Part shown: positions 1 to 8,021 of the stretch, one piece after another | Numbering within the stretch: the first letter of the stretch is position 1 | Layout of the letters: every line of letters begins with the position of its first letter | Origin: Streptosporangium saharense | GTDB taxonomy: Bacteria; Actinomycetota; Actinomycetes; Streptosporangiales; Streptosporangiaceae | Assembly: GCF_014203715.1 (NCBI RefSeq) | Contig: NZ_JACHJP010000005.1 | Coordinates: forward strand, 186,001 to 250,000 | Length of the DNA: 64,000 bases | Direction: 5' to 3' | Position numbers and translations under genes: made by a program | The notes under the pieces: model-generated | What the model was told of the DNA's origin: nothing | Seen by the model: only the letters and a program-made list of their open reading frames with translations | Database searches by the model: none

Positions 1-2
1 GC

Positions 3-527
3 GACCACCCCTTCGCCTGTCTGCTCGGCGACGACCTGATCGACTACCGCGACGAACTGCTCAAGCGCATGATCGAAGTCCGCCAGGCCCGTGGCGGCAG
101 CGTCATCGCCCTGATGGAGGTCCCCAAGGAGCAGGTCTCCCTGTACGGCTGCGCCGCCATCGAGCCGACCGACGAGGACGACGTGGTCCGCGTCACCGAC
201 CTCGTCGAGAAGCCACCGGCCGACGAGGCCCCGTCCAACTGGGCGATCATCGGCCGCTACGTGATCGACCCGGCCGTCTTCGAGGTTCTTGAGAACACCC
301 CGCCCGGCAGGGGGAACGAGATCCAGCTCACCGACGCCCTGCGCACCCTGGCCGGCCGTGGCGGCGACGAGGGCGGCCCGGTGCACGGCGTGCTGTTCCG
401 GGGACGCCGCTACGACACGGGCAACAAGCTCGACTATCTGCGCACGGTGGTCCAGTTCGCCGCCGACCGCCCCGACCTGGCGCCCGAGTTCGTGCCCTGG
501 CTCAAGGAGTTCCTGGCCAACCGATGA
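3..527 (+). CDS. galU: UTP-glucose-1-phosphate uridylyltransferase, 5'-truncated by window edge
   Basis: The reading frame is open from the first bases of the window, so only the C-terminal about 174 residues are seen. GalU makes UDP-glucose from UTP and glucose-1-phosphate in the cytoplasm for envelope polysaccharide synthesis. The visible part has the family features: an LLGDDLID strand-loop near the start, a VEKP segment followed by a GRYV strand, and an EIQLTDAL motif before the C-terminal helix ending in the usual FVPWLKEF region. The stop overlaps the next start by 4 bp (ATGA), so the downstream moeA-like gene is probably translationally coupled. The galU-moeA order is common in actinobacteria. 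The start and any promoter lie outside the window. Confidence 0.93.
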   Translation, partial: DHPFACLLGDDLIDYRDELLKRMIEVRQARGGSVIALMEVPKEQVSLYGCAAIEPTDEDDVVRVTDLVEKPPADEAPSNWAIIGRYVIDPAVFEVLENTPPGRGNEIQLTDALRTLAGRGGDEGGPVHGVLFRGRRYDTGNKLDYLRTVVQFAADRPDLAPEFVPWLKEFLANR

Positions 528-1717
528 CCTTCACACGATCGGTCGAGAAGCACCTCGCCGACATCCTGCTCGCCGTACGGCCGACGGCACCGAGGGAGAC
601 CGGCCTTCAAGAGACGCTGGGCACGGTCCTGGCCGAGGAGGTCACCTCTCCCGTCGCGCTGCCGCCCTTCGCGAACTCGGCCATGGACGGCTACGCCGTA
701 CGGGCGCGTGACGTCGCCGAGGTTCCGGTGAGACTGCCGGTGACCGGCGACGTCGCGGCGGGCGAGGCCGGACGGCCGGTCGTCGCGCCGGGTACGGCCA
801 TGCGCATCATGACCGGCGCCCCCCTGCCAGAGGGCGCCGACGCCGTCATACCGGTCGAATGGACGGACGGCGGTACGGAACAGGTCGAGATCGGGCGTTC
901 CGCCCCCGAGGGGAACGCGATCCGCCAGGCGGGCGAGGACGTCAGGGCCGGTGACGTCGTGCTGCGGGAGGGGACGCTCATCGGCCCCGCCCAGCTCGGC
1001 ATCCTGGCCGGTGTCGGCCGCGCCCACGCACTGGTACGGCCCCGCCCCCGGGTGGTGGTCATCTCGACCGGCGCCGAGCTGGCCGAGCCGGGCACACCGC
1101 TGGCGCCGGGGCAGATCTGGGAGTCCAACAGCTACGCCCTGGCCGCCGCGGTGCGGCAGGCGGGTGGCGAGGGTTACCGGGCCGGGATCACCGCCGACGA
1201 CGCCGGGAGCTTCCTCGACCAGCTCAACGCCCACCTTCCCGGGGTCGACGCCGTGATCACCAGCGGCGGAGTCTCGATGGGGGCCTACGAGCCGGTCAAG
1301 GAGGCCTTCGGCGGTCTCGACACCTTCCGTTTCGAGCGGGTCGCGATGCAGCCGGGCATGCCCCAGGGCTTCGGCCTCGTGGGGGAGAACCAGGTCCCGG
1401 TCTTCGCCCTGCCGGGCAACCCGGTGTCGTCGTTCGTGTCGTTCGTCCTGTTCGTCGCTCCGGCGCTGCGGAAGATGCGGGGGCTGACGCCGGAGTCCCC
1501 GCCCGCCGTACGGGCCGTGACCGGTGTCCCGCTCCGCTCGCCCGCGGGCAGGCGCTCCTACCTGCGCGCCGTACTCACCGGAGAGTCCGTCACCCCGGTG
1601 AGCCGGCAGGGCTCCCACCAGCTCGCCGCGCTGGCCTCGGCGAACGCGTTGATCGTGGTCAACGAGGACGTCACCGCCGTGCCAGAGGGAACGGAAGTCG
1701 AGGTCATCCCGCTATGA
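524..1717 (+). CDS. glp: MoeA/gephyrin-like molybdotransferase, probable Glp
   Basis: A 397-aa MoeA/gephyrin family protein. The classical role is insertion of molybdate into molybdopterin. In Corynebacterium a member in this neighbourhood (Glp) binds the FtsZ tail and a membrane receptor, GlpR. Visible motifs are NSAMDGYAV near residue 47, the TGAPLPEGADAV segment of domain III, a TSGGVSMGAYE loop around residue 250 and an MQPGMPQGFG/PGNPVSSF pair before the C-terminal domain IV. The SGGVS loop has Glu where E. coli MoeA has its conserved Asp, a form I recall as common in actinobacterial copies. It overlaps galU and moaC by 4 bp each, so it lies inside a coupled operon whose last genes include a GlpR/SepX-like membrane protein. 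Whether it acts in cofactor synthesis, division or both cannot be told from sequence alone. Confidence 0.88.
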   Translation: MTFTRSVEKHLADILLAVRPTAPRETGLQETLGTVLAEEVTSPVALPPFANSAMDGYAVRARDVAEVPVRLPVTGDVAAGEAGRPVVAPGTAMRIMTGAPLPEGADAVIPVEWTDGGTEQVEIGRSAPEGNAIRQAGEDVRAGDVVLREGTLIGPAQLGILAGVGRAHALVRPRPRVVVISTGAELAEPGTPLAPGQIWESNSYALAAAVRQAGGEGYRAGITADDAGSFLDQLNAHLPGVDAVITSGGVSMGAYEPVKEAFGGLDTFRFERVAMQPGMPQGFGLVGENQVPVFALPGNPVSSFVSFVLFVAPALRKMRGLTPESPPAVRAVTGVPLRSPAGRRSYLRAVLTGESVTPVSRQGSHQLAALASANALIVVNEDVTAVPEGTEVEVIPL

Positions 1718-2184
1718 GTGGCTTCACGCACATCGACGAAACCGGCGCGGCGCGCATGGTGGACGTCTCGGCCAAGGACGTCACGGTCCGTACGGCCCGC
1801 GCCACCGGCAGGGTGCTGCTGGCCGAACAGGCCGTCGCCCTGCTGCGGTCGGGGGAGGTGCCCAAGGGTGACGCGCTGGGCACCGCGCGGATCGCGGGCA
1901 TCATGGGGGCCAAACGCACCCCCGACCTGGTCCCGCTCTGCCACCCGATCGCGCTGCACGGGGTGAAGGTCGAGCTGGCCGTCGCCGACGACGGGGTGGA
2001 CATCGTCGCCCTGGTCAGGACGGCGGACCGGACCGGCGTCGAGATGGAGGCGCTGACCGCCGTCTCGGTCGCCGCCCTCACGTTGATCGACATGGTCAAG
2101 GCGGTCGATCCGGCGGCCGTGATCACCGACGTCCGGGTCGAGGAGAAGACCGGCGGCAAGACGGGAACCTGGACCAGGCCATGA
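1714..2184 (+). CDS. moaC: cyclic pyranopterin monophosphate synthase
   Basis: A 156-aa MoaC, the normal family length. With MoaA it converts GTP-derived 3',8-cyclo-7,8-dihydro-GTP into cyclic pyranopterin monophosphate, the first step of molybdenum cofactor synthesis. It carries the family hallmarks FTHIDETGAARMVDVS at the N-terminus, the PLCHPI metal/substrate loop in the middle, the VEMEALTAV helix, and a DMVKAVD segment leading to the glycine-rich KTGGKTG tail. The start ATG overlaps the upstream stop (ATGA), and the end overlaps the mog start in the same way. The protein is cytoplasmic. No odd features are seen. Confidence 0.96.
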   Translation: MSGFTHIDETGAARMVDVSAKDVTVRTARATGRVLLAEQAVALLRSGEVPKGDALGTARIAGIMGAKRTPDLVPLCHPIALHGVKVELAVADDGVDIVALVRTADRTGVEMEALTAVSVAALTLIDMVKAVDPAAVITDVRVEEKTGGKTGTWTRP

Positions 2185-2654
2185 GAGCTTTGGTGATCAC
2201 CGCCTCCACTCGGGCCTCTGCCGGGATATACGACGACAAATCAGGAAAGCTCCTGGCGGAGCTGCTCGCCGAGGCCGGGTGCCAGGTGGACGGCCCACGC
2301 GTCGTCCCCGACGGGGAGGCGGTCGAGGAGGCTCTGCGCGCGGGGGTCGCCGCCGACTACGACGTGATCGTCACCACCGGCGGCACCGGCCTGACCCCCG
2401 CCGACCTGACCCCCGAGATGACCGCCCGCGTGCTCGACCGCGAGATCCCCGGCATAGCCGAGGCCGTACGGCAGGCCAACCGTGACCGGGTGCCCACCTC
2501 GATCCTGTCCAGGGGGCTCGCGGGACAGGCCGCCCACACCCTGGTCGTCAACCTCCCCGGCTCCTCGGGAGGGGTCCGCGACGGCATGGCGGTGCTCGCG
2601 CCGATCCTCGCGCACGCGGTCGACCAGATCAGGGGTGGCGACCACTCCCGCTGA
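2181..2654 (+). CDS. mog: molybdopterin adenylyltransferase / MogA-MoaB family
   Basis: A 157-aa protein of the MogA/MoaB family. These proteins adenylylate molybdopterin before MoeA inserts molybdate. The ITAS start, the VTTGGTGLTPADLTPE loop (the TGGTG dinucleotide-binding motif), and the VNLPGSSGGVRDG stretch near the C-terminus are all present. It overlaps moaC by 4 bp, so moaC-mog-moeA functions are co-translated. In actinobacteria this member is usually called MoaB or Mog, and sequence alone does not separate the names. A short gap of about 65 bp follows before the acetyltransferase gene. Confidence 0.92.
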   Translation: MRALVITASTRASAGIYDDKSGKLLAELLAEAGCQVDGPRVVPDGEAVEEALRAGVAADYDVIVTTGGTGLTPADLTPEMTARVLDREIPGIAEAVRQANRDRVPTSILSRGLAGQAAHTLVVNLPGSSGGVRDGMAVLAPILAHAVDQIRGGDHSR

Positions 2655-2719
2655 CGCCGCTCCTCCGCCCCCGCTGACAGGCCCAGAGACTCCATGGCAC
2701 GTCGGCGCGTCTTGGGGGG

Positions 2720-3376
2720 ATGATGGGAAGCGTGGATCGACTTCGTGGCTGGCCGGTGACCCTGACGGAGGGCCCGGTGGGACTCCGGCCGCTGCGCCTG
2801 CGAGACGTTCGTGTCTGGCGCGAGACGCGGCTGCGCAACGCCGGCTGGCTGCGCCCCTGGGAGCCGAGCAATCCCGAGACCCCGCTGTTCCGGACCGGTC
2901 TCGGCCCCTATGTCTCGATGGCGGGCACGCTGCGCAGGGAGGCCAGGCAGGGGCTCGCCCTGCCCTGGGTGATGACCTACCGTGGCGCCTTCGCCGGTCA
3001 GCTCACCATCGGCGCCATCGTCTGGGGCTCGGCCAGGTCGGCCCAGATCGGCTACTGGATCGACGGCGCCCTCGCGGGCCGGGGCATCACCCCGACCGCC
3101 GTCGCGATGGCCGTCGACTACTGCTTCTTCACGACCGGTCTGCATAGAGTTGAGGCAAATATCCGCCCGGAAAATCACGCGAGCCGCAGGGTGGTTGAAA
3201 AGCTGGGGTTTAGGGAAGAAGGCATAAGACGGCGCCAGCTGCACATAGATGGCGCTTGGCGCGACCACATTTGTTACGCACTCACGGTCGAAGACGCACC
3301 GAGGGGTTTGCTGGTGCGTTGGCGCAGGGCCCGGGAGTCGGCGCCCCACGGTGGCCCTCCCCATGAAGAGGCTTGA
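2720..3376 (+). CDS. rimJ: GNAT acetyltransferase, RimJ/RimL-like
   Basis: A 218-aa cytoplasmic GNAT protein of the RimJ/RimL group, which acetylates protein N-termini such as that of ribosomal S5. It shows the RPLRLRD start of the fold, the IGYWIDGALAGRGI region for acetyl-CoA pyrophosphate binding, and the typical RVEANIRPENHASRRVVEKLGFREEG core near residues 140-165. The start is uncertain: ATG at 2720 or 2723, or GTG at 2732, with a G6 run just upstream acting as a poor ribosome site. A RimJ homologue between the molybdopterin genes and the GlpR-like gene matches the arrangement I recall from corynebacteria. The C-terminal 25 residues beyond the fold are Arg/Pro/His rich and probably disordered. 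Confidence 0.85.
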   Translation: MMGSVDRLRGWPVTLTEGPVGLRPLRLRDVRVWRETRLRNAGWLRPWEPSNPETPLFRTGLGPYVSMAGTLRREARQGLALPWVMTYRGAFAGQLTIGAIVWGSARSAQIGYWIDGALAGRGITPTAVAMAVDYCFFTTGLHRVEANIRPENHASRRVVEKLGFREEGIRRRQLHIDGAWRDHICYALTVEDAPRGLLVRWRRARESAPHGGPPHEEA

Positions 3377-3500
3377 AGATCTCGCGACACACCGCACTGA
3401 ATACTCGTCAAATAGTGACACGCGGTCTTACTGTGCGTGACGTGAGCACATTGGAGACGCCAAGGGACCCCAGGCGTTTTCATGCTGCCCGGAGGTGGCC

Positions 3501-4154
3501 GTGAGCAGCGTTCTCCTGTACCTGGCCATTGTCGTCATGTGGTTGTGCGTGCTCGTGCCCATGTGGCTGCGCCGCGACCGGGTCACCTTCACCGAGCTCA
3601 CCGAGGACGCCGAGCCGTACGCCCAGGACGAGGAGGAGCAGCCGTCAGAGGACTCGATCGAGACGCAGCGTGACATCGTCCTCCCTTCGGCTCCGGTCTC
3701 CCGGGAGGCTGTGCCGGTGGAGACGGAAGCACCCCAGGTGCCTCCCGCCCCGCCCACCCGGCCGGTACGGCGCGCCGCCGCCGAGCGCAGGCGGGCGGAG
3801 CTGCGCGGCCGGGCCAGACGGGTCGCCAAACGCAGACGGCTGACCCTGTGGTGCGTTCTGCTGGTCGTCGCCTCAACGGTGACGGCCTCTGTCCGGCTCA
3901 TCCCCTGGTGGGGCGTGGGGCCCTCCGTGGCCCTTCTCGGGCTCTATCTGGTGATCCTCCGGAGCGCGGGACGGCTCGACGCCCAGCGCCGTCAGGCGAT
4001 GGCCCGGGCACGCATGGAACGGATCAGGCGCGCCCGCAGGCGGGCCGAACTCGAAGCACGGCGCCCGGTCGCCGAGATCATCGACCTGTCGGCCCACCGC
4101 GACGAGATCTTCGACCAGTACGCCGAGCCGAACCGCCGCGCGGTCGGAGACTGA
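3501..4154 (+). CDS. two-TM membrane protein, GlpR/SepX-like
   Basis: A 217-aa protein with an N-terminal TM segment (about residues 2-23), a charged acidic linker rich in Glu, Pro and Arg (30-100), a basic RRRAELRGRARR stretch, two more hydrophobic segments around 115-155, and a basic helical tail (RRARRRAELEARR). The start chosen is GTG 3501, which has GGAGGTG 4 nt upstream; GTG 3495 is an in-frame alternative overlapping that site. No enzymatic motif is seen. In Corynebacterium the equivalent locus encodes GlpR, the membrane receptor for Glp, and in Streptomyces a related actinobacterial protein, SepX, acts at division septa. The assignment rests on neighbourhood and topology, not on alignment, so no symbol is given. 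Confidence 0.68.
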   Translation: MSSVLLYLAIVVMWLCVLVPMWLRRDRVTFTELTEDAEPYAQDEEEQPSEDSIETQRDIVLPSAPVSREAVPVETEAPQVPPAPPTRPVRRAAAERRRAELRGRARRVAKRRRLTLWCVLLVVASTVTASVRLIPWWGVGPSVALLGLYLVILRSAGRLDAQRRQAMARARMERIRRARRRAELEARRPVAEIIDLSAHRDEIFDQYAEPNRRAVGD

Positions 4155-4220
4155 TCCCACCCCTCGCTGCGCGGATGGCGCGAGCGCCTCCGGATGTTTG
4201 CTAATCTAGGGGACGTCTTC

Positions 4221-4294
4221 GGGGATGTAGCGCAGTCCGGTAGCGCACTTCGTTCGCATCGAAGGGGTCAGGGGTTCGAATCCCCTCATCTCCA
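4221..4294 (+). tRNA. tRNA-Ala(CGC)
   Basis: A 74-nt cloverleaf. The acceptor stem is GGGGATG/CATCTCC, including the G3:U70 wobble that defines alanine identity. The anticodon stem is CTTCG/CGAAG with loop TTCGCAT, giving anticodon CGC. The T arm is AGGGG-TTCGAAT-CCCCT, and the discriminator is A. The CCA is not fully encoded (CC follows). A strong terminator follows at once. Confidence 0.95.
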
Positions 4295-4305
4295 CCTAAG
4301 TCAGA

Positions 4306-4333
4306 GGCCGCTTCCGAGAGATCGGAAGCGGCC
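4306..4333 (+). terminator. terminator after tRNA-Ala
   Basis: A perfect 12-bp stem GGCCGCTTCCGA / TCGGAAGCGGCC with a 4-nt loop GAGA, starting 12 nt after the tRNA. The downstream sequence begins TTCTGCG with no long T-run, as usual for actinobacterial terminators. Confidence 0.85.
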
Positions 4334-4375
4334 TTCTGCGTTGCTGGGTGACTACGCCGTACGGGAACCAGGAAT

Positions 4376-5050
4376 GTGGGGGCCAGGTTGCACGGTGCTG
4401 CTGTGAAGGCGTTTCCCTCCGAACTGGGCGCCGAGGTCGAGCAGGTCGTGCGACTGCTGGTGCCCTCCCGCCATGCGTCGATGGATGGCTTTGACGTGTC
4501 GGTGCGGGGACAGTGGTTGCGGATCCCGTACCGGATCTATGAGGACCCGCCCTCGTCTGGAGCGATGGACGACCTCGGCGAGGTGGCCCGGGGAATCTTG
4601 GACTGCCTGCTCACCCGCCATCACAGCGGTTACGTGCGCCAGCAGCACGTGAAGAAGGTGATCTCCATTGACGCGGACTGGGGAGTGCCGTTCGTCGTCA
4701 CCCTGGTTGGTGAGTACGTCATCGAGATCGTTGATGTAATCAGGATGGGCCTCACCGAGCTGGATACCCCCGGTACTTGGCAACGACAGCGGTACGGGCA
4801 CTTCGCGGCCGACAACCCCGCCTTCATGACGTTGACGCGGCAGCGTGCCGCCAGCTACTGGAGTTGCTACCACCGTTGGAGGTTTCCGAAGCTCAGCCAC
4901 TACCCGGGTGCCCAGGTGCTCGCGTCCCTCCACTCCGCAGCCACTGAGCTCCAGGACGGCCGTACGGTCGCCACCAACCCACCTGACCTGCCGGCCGACG
5001 ACGTTGGTTACCGTCGCCTGCCGGCAGGTCGGGTGGGGGAGGTGGACTGA
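4376..5050 (+). CDS. hypothetical protein
   Basis: A 224-aa soluble-looking protein I do not recognise. It has no signal peptide or TM segment, and a mixed alpha/beta composition. A centre with HHSGYVRQQHVKKV and a following VPFVVTLVGEYVIEIV beta-rich stretch suggest a folded domain. The frame is GTG 4376; GTG 4403 is equally possible, since neither has a good ribosome site. Its last 43 bp overlap the 3' end of the opposite-strand CGNR gene. It is the first gene after the tRNA-Ala terminator, where the accessory-looking stretch begins. Coding is supported by frame-consistent GC3 and length only. Confidence 0.6.
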   Translation: MGARLHGAAVKAFPSELGAEVEQVVRLLVPSRHASMDGFDVSVRGQWLRIPYRIYEDPPSSGAMDDLGEVARGILDCLLTRHHSGYVRQQHVKKVISIDADWGVPFVVTLVGEYVIEIVDVIRMGLTELDTPGTWQRQRYGHFAADNPAFMTLTRQRAASYWSCYHRWRFPKLSHYPGAQVLASLHSAATELQDGRTVATNPPDLPADDVGYRRLPAGRVGEVD

Positions 5051-5556
5051 CGGGCGCGGTGGCGGCGTACCGCGTCCCGGTTGGCGCACGGCTGGGAGCA
5101 GTAACGCTGCCGTGCGGTGCGTGAGGTGTCCGCGAAGATCGTCTCGCAACCCGCGGCGGCACACCGTCCGAGCCGGTCCATGCCCCGGTTGACGAGGTGC
5201 ATTGCCGTCCCCACGGAGATCAGCGCGAACAGTACCGCGCCAAGCGGCTGCAGGTCGTCGCGATAGTGCAGGTGCCAGCCATGGGCGTGGTCGGTCAGCC
5301 GGGGGTAGGCGGCCGACCTGGCCAGCATCTCGTTGACGAGCTTGGCCTTCTCGCGCTCGTCCGTGGCATCGACGACGTTCGTCCAGGCGTCGATGACGGC
5401 GAGGGTCTGGTCGAGATCCGACGGTTCGACGGGGCGTTCCAGCACCAGACCGGCCGCGCGGCAGCGATCGGCGAGTTCGTCGGCGCTCGCCGGTGGGCGG
5501 TTCGCCAGTTCTGCGGCGAAGTTCACCACATCCGCTCCGTAAGGGTTGAGATGCAT
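5008..5556 (-). CDS. ABATE/CGNR zinc-finger protein, putative transcription regulator
   Basis: A 182-aa protein of the CGNR family. An N-terminal helical ABATE-like domain (about 1-130) starts with the typical NFAAELANRPP segment and is followed by a C-terminal zinc finger (about 130-175). Its CAAAGC and YCSQPCANR halves supply four cysteines; the family tetrad CGNR reads CANR here. Members are thought to be stress-responsive DNA-binding proteins. Its start is only 26 bp from the start of the divergent acetyltransferase gene, so the two must share a promoter region and may be co-regulated. The C-terminal tail is Arg/Ser/Pro rich. Confidence 0.82.
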   Translation of the reverse strand: MHLNPYGADVVNFAAELANRPPASADELADRCRAAGLVLERPVEPSDLDQTLAVIDAWTNVVDATDEREKAKLVNEMLARSAAYPRLTDHAHGWHLHYRDDLQPLGAVLFALISVGTAMHLVNRGMDRLGRCAAAGCETIFADTSRTARQRYCSQPCANRDAVRRHRARQSTSPTRPAGRRR

Positions 5557-5582
5557 AAGCTCATTACATCAGCCTGTACGCC

Positions 5583-6047
5583 GTGACGCGAACAGCAACA
5601 GAAAATGACATTCCAGAACTCGTCCGCCTTCGGGCACTGCTCTTCGACGACCTCGGCGGCGACTTCTTCAACCCCGCGAACGCCGATGACGACTGGCGCG
5701 ACGCGCTCGCACGCGTTTTCCAGCGGAAGCTGACCGAACCCGACTGCCGGATCCTGGTCGTGGACGGCGACACCGGCTTGGCCGCCTGCGGCATCGGCAC
5801 GATCGAACAGTGGTTCCCCGGCCCCCACTCCCGCAACGGGAGGATCGGCCACGTCATAGGCATGGTCACCGACCCGACGTACCGGCGGCGTGGGCACGGC
5901 CGGGCGATCATGCTCGGTCTGCTCGACTGGTTTCGCGACCGCGACGCCGTACGGGTCGACCTCACCGCCTCCCGCGAGGCGGAACCGCTCTACCGGCGGC
6001 TCGGTTTCTTCGGCCACCCCGACCCCCTGCTGTGCTGGAAGCCGTGA
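5583..6047 (+). CDS. GNAT family N-acetyltransferase
   Basis: A 154-aa single-domain GNAT acetyltransferase. The N-terminus TATENDIPELVRLRALLF is the beta1-alpha1 region. The acetyl-CoA loop is visible as VTDPTYRRRGHGRAI near residue 100, followed by the VDLTASREAEPLYRRLGF helix-strand at the C-terminus. The substrate is unknown; similar proteins modify small amines or antibiotics. The start is GTG 5583 with no ribosome site upstream and only 26 bp to the divergent CGNR start, so translation could be leaderless. Its stop overlaps the GTG of the MFS gene (GTGA), indicating coupling with an exporter-like protein. Confidence 0.85.
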   Translation: MTRTATENDIPELVRLRALLFDDLGGDFFNPANADDDWRDALARVFQRKLTEPDCRILVVDGDTGLAACGIGTIEQWFPGPHSRNGRIGHVIGMVTDPTYRRRGHGRAIMLGLLDWFRDRDAVRVDLTASREAEPLYRRLGFFGHPDPLLCWKP

Positions 6048-7207
6048 GGACATCGCAGTACCGCTGGGTCATTCTGGGGGTCGCGACCTTCACTCAGACC
6101 GCGGCTGCGTTCTTCGTGCAGGGCATCGGCGCGATGAGCGTCCACCTGCGACGGGACCTGGAGCTGAACACGACCCAACTGGGTCTGCTGCTGTCGGCGG
6201 CTCAGCTCCTTCCTCTGGCCGGACTACCCGTGGCGGGACGACTGCTGGACCGCCACGCCGAACGCTGGGTCGTCGGGATCGGTGCTCTTGTGGTCGCCGT
6301 CGCGTTGGCCGCCGGCAGCGCGGCCCCGGGGTATGTCTCCTTGCTCGTCGTCCTGCTGATCGTCGGTGCGGGATACAGCACCGTTCAGCCGGGTGGCAGT
6401 AAATCGGTGGCGTCCTGGTTCGACGCCTCGCAGCGTGGCTTGGCCATGGGTATCCGCCAGGCGGGACTCCCGCTCGGTGGTGTCCTCGCCGCCCTCACAC
6501 TTCCCGCACTGGCGACGGCCTTCGGCTGGAGGTCGACGCTCGTGGTCGGTGCGCTCGTCGCGCTGTCAGGCGCCGTCGCCTTCATGACCTTCTATCGGCG
6601 CCCACCGGATCAACGCCCCATGGTGACCGCGTCCCGCGTGCGGCTGGAACTGCTCCGCGAGCCGTACATGAAGAAGATCATCTTGTCCGGTACGAGTATG
6701 GTGTCGGTGCACGGTGGCCTGGGCGTTCTCACCGTGCTGTACCTGCACGAGGTGACGTCCGTGACCCCCGTCTCGGCGGTCCTGGTCTACGTCGCGGTCC
6801 AGTGCGCGGGCGCGCTGGGCCGTGTCTGCCTGGCGGCCTGGAGCGACCGCCACGGATCCGGCCGTTACGCCTGCGTCCTGACATGCCTGGCCGCCGTGAT
6901 CATCGGGATGGCCGCGTTGACGACTCCCATCGGCCGCTCCCCGGTCGCGGCCTGTCTGGTCTTCGTCTGGCTCGGCTTCTTCGGAATCGGCTGGTACGGC
7001 CCCTGGGTCGCCTACGCCGCCGAATCGGCGCCGCCGGACCACACCGGATTCGCCCTCGGCCTGGCCATGGCCGTCAACCAGGTGGCGGTCGTTCTGGCGC
7101 CACCCGCGCTTGGCCTGCTCACGGACCTGACCGGCGGTTTCGCGGCGGCCTGGGCTCTGCTCGCCGTGCTGACCGCTGTCACCCTGGCGATGACGGCCCG
7201 GCTGTGA
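6044..7207 (+). CDS. MFS transporter
   Basis: A 387-aa, 12-TM major facilitator protein starting at GTG 6044, which overlaps the acetyltransferase stop by 4 bp. Loop 2-3 holds the family A motif in the form GRLLDRHAERW. Loop 8-9 has AAWSDRHGSGRY, the second-half repeat of the motif. The hydrophobic pattern covers the full length with a short central cytoplasmic loop around residue 190. The substrate is not predictable. Pairing with a GNAT enzyme suggests uptake or efflux of a compound that is acetylated, but this is inference. No regulator is directly attached. Confidence 0.87.
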   Translation: MRTSQYRWVILGVATFTQTAAAFFVQGIGAMSVHLRRDLELNTTQLGLLLSAAQLLPLAGLPVAGRLLDRHAERWVVGIGALVVAVALAAGSAAPGYVSLLVVLLIVGAGYSTVQPGGSKSVASWFDASQRGLAMGIRQAGLPLGGVLAALTLPALATAFGWRSTLVVGALVALSGAVAFMTFYRRPPDQRPMVTASRVRLELLREPYMKKIILSGTSMVSVHGGLGVLTVLYLHEVTSVTPVSAVLVYVAVQCAGALGRVCLAAWSDRHGSGRYACVLTCLAAVIIGMAALTTPIGRSPVAACLVFVWLGFFGIGWYGPWVAYAAESAPPDHTGFALGLAMAVNQVAVVLAPPALGLLTDLTGGFAAAWALLAVLTAVTLAMTARL

Positions 7208-7267
7208 TGTCGAGCCCTGGCGACCGGGTTCGGCGCCGAAGCGTCAGGTGTGGCGCTTTGCTAGGCT

Positions 7268-7285
7268 CAGTTTAGGTCTAAACTG
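7268..7285. promoter_or_regulatory. palindromic operator upstream of SDR-MarR pair
   Basis: A perfect 8-bp inverted repeat CAGTTTAG-GT-CTAAACTG, 13 bp before the SDR start. It is AT-rich relative to its surroundings and of a size typical for MarR dimers. The MarR gene lies at the end of the same two-gene unit, so autoregulation through this site is likely. Confidence 0.7.
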
Positions 7286-7298
7286 AATGGGGATTGGC

Positions 7299-8021
7299 AT
7301 GACGCGCACGATCGTGGTCAGCGGTGGCGGTACCGGTATTGGTAAGGCGGTGGCAGCGCGCTTCGCGGCCGATGGGGACCGGGTGGTGATTGTCGGTCGG
7401 CGGGTCGACGTGCTGGAGAAGGTGGCCAAGGAGATCGGCGGCACCGCGCTGCCTGCCGACCTGAGTGAGCCGGCCGGGGTCGAGCGAGTGCGTGCCGACC
7501 TGGTCGAACGTTTCGGCACGATCGACGTGCTGGTCAACAACGCGGGTGGCAACGTCGAAGGGCGCGGTGGTTCCGATGATGTCGTGGGGCGTTGGACGGG
7601 CAACTTCCGGGCCAACGTGTTGACGTCGGTGCTGCCGACCGAGGCCTTTCGCGATCTGCTGAACCCGTCGGGGCGGATCGTGTTCATCTCCTCGATCGCG
7701 GCCTTCCGTGGCTCGGGCGGCACCTCCTACGGCCCGATGAAGGCGGCCCTGCACCCGTACGCGTTCGACCTCGCCGCCGCTCTCGGGCCACGCGGCATCA
7801 CGGTGAATGTGGTCGCCCCGGGGTTCATCGAGGACACCGAGTTCTTCGGCGACGCCCTGGATGACAACCGCCGCGCGATGCTCGTCGGGCAGACCCAGAC
7901 GGGCCGACCCGGGACGCCGCAGGACGTCGCGGAGACCGTGCACTGGCTCGCCTCGCCCGGTGGCGGGCACGTCACCGCGCAGATCATCCAGGTGAACGGC
8001 GGCGCGGAACGTGGCCGCTGA
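7299..8021 (+). CDS. SDR family oxidoreductase
   Basis: A 240-aa classical short-chain dehydrogenase. The Rossmann motif SGGGTGIG is at residues 8-15, NNAG at 80-83, catalytic Ser at 131/132 and the YxxxK pair at Y144/K148. The C-terminus carries the usual ITVNVVAPGFIEDTEF and INGG-like end. I chose ATG 7299 because GGGG lies about 6 nt upstream; ATG 7287 is an in-frame alternative that would overlap the operator end. The substrate is unknown. The stop overlaps the MarR gene start by 11 bp, so enzyme and regulator are co-expressed. Confidence 0.9.
   Translation: MTRTIVVSGGGTGIGKAVAARFAADGDRVVIVGRRVDVLEKVAKEIGGTALPADLSEPAGVERVRADLVERFGTIDVLVNNAGGNVEGRGGSDDVVGRWTGNFRANVLTSVLPTEAFRDLLNPSGRIVFISSIAAFRGSGGTSYGPMKAALHPYAFDLAAALGPRGITVNVVAPGFIEDTEFFGDALDDNRRAMLVGQTQTGRPGTPQDVAETVHWLASPGGGHVTAQIIQVNGGAERGR

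Noticed and set aside
4221..5050. tRNA-Ala as an integration site for a genomic island
   Set aside because: No integrase and no second copy of the tRNA 3' end was seen in the window.
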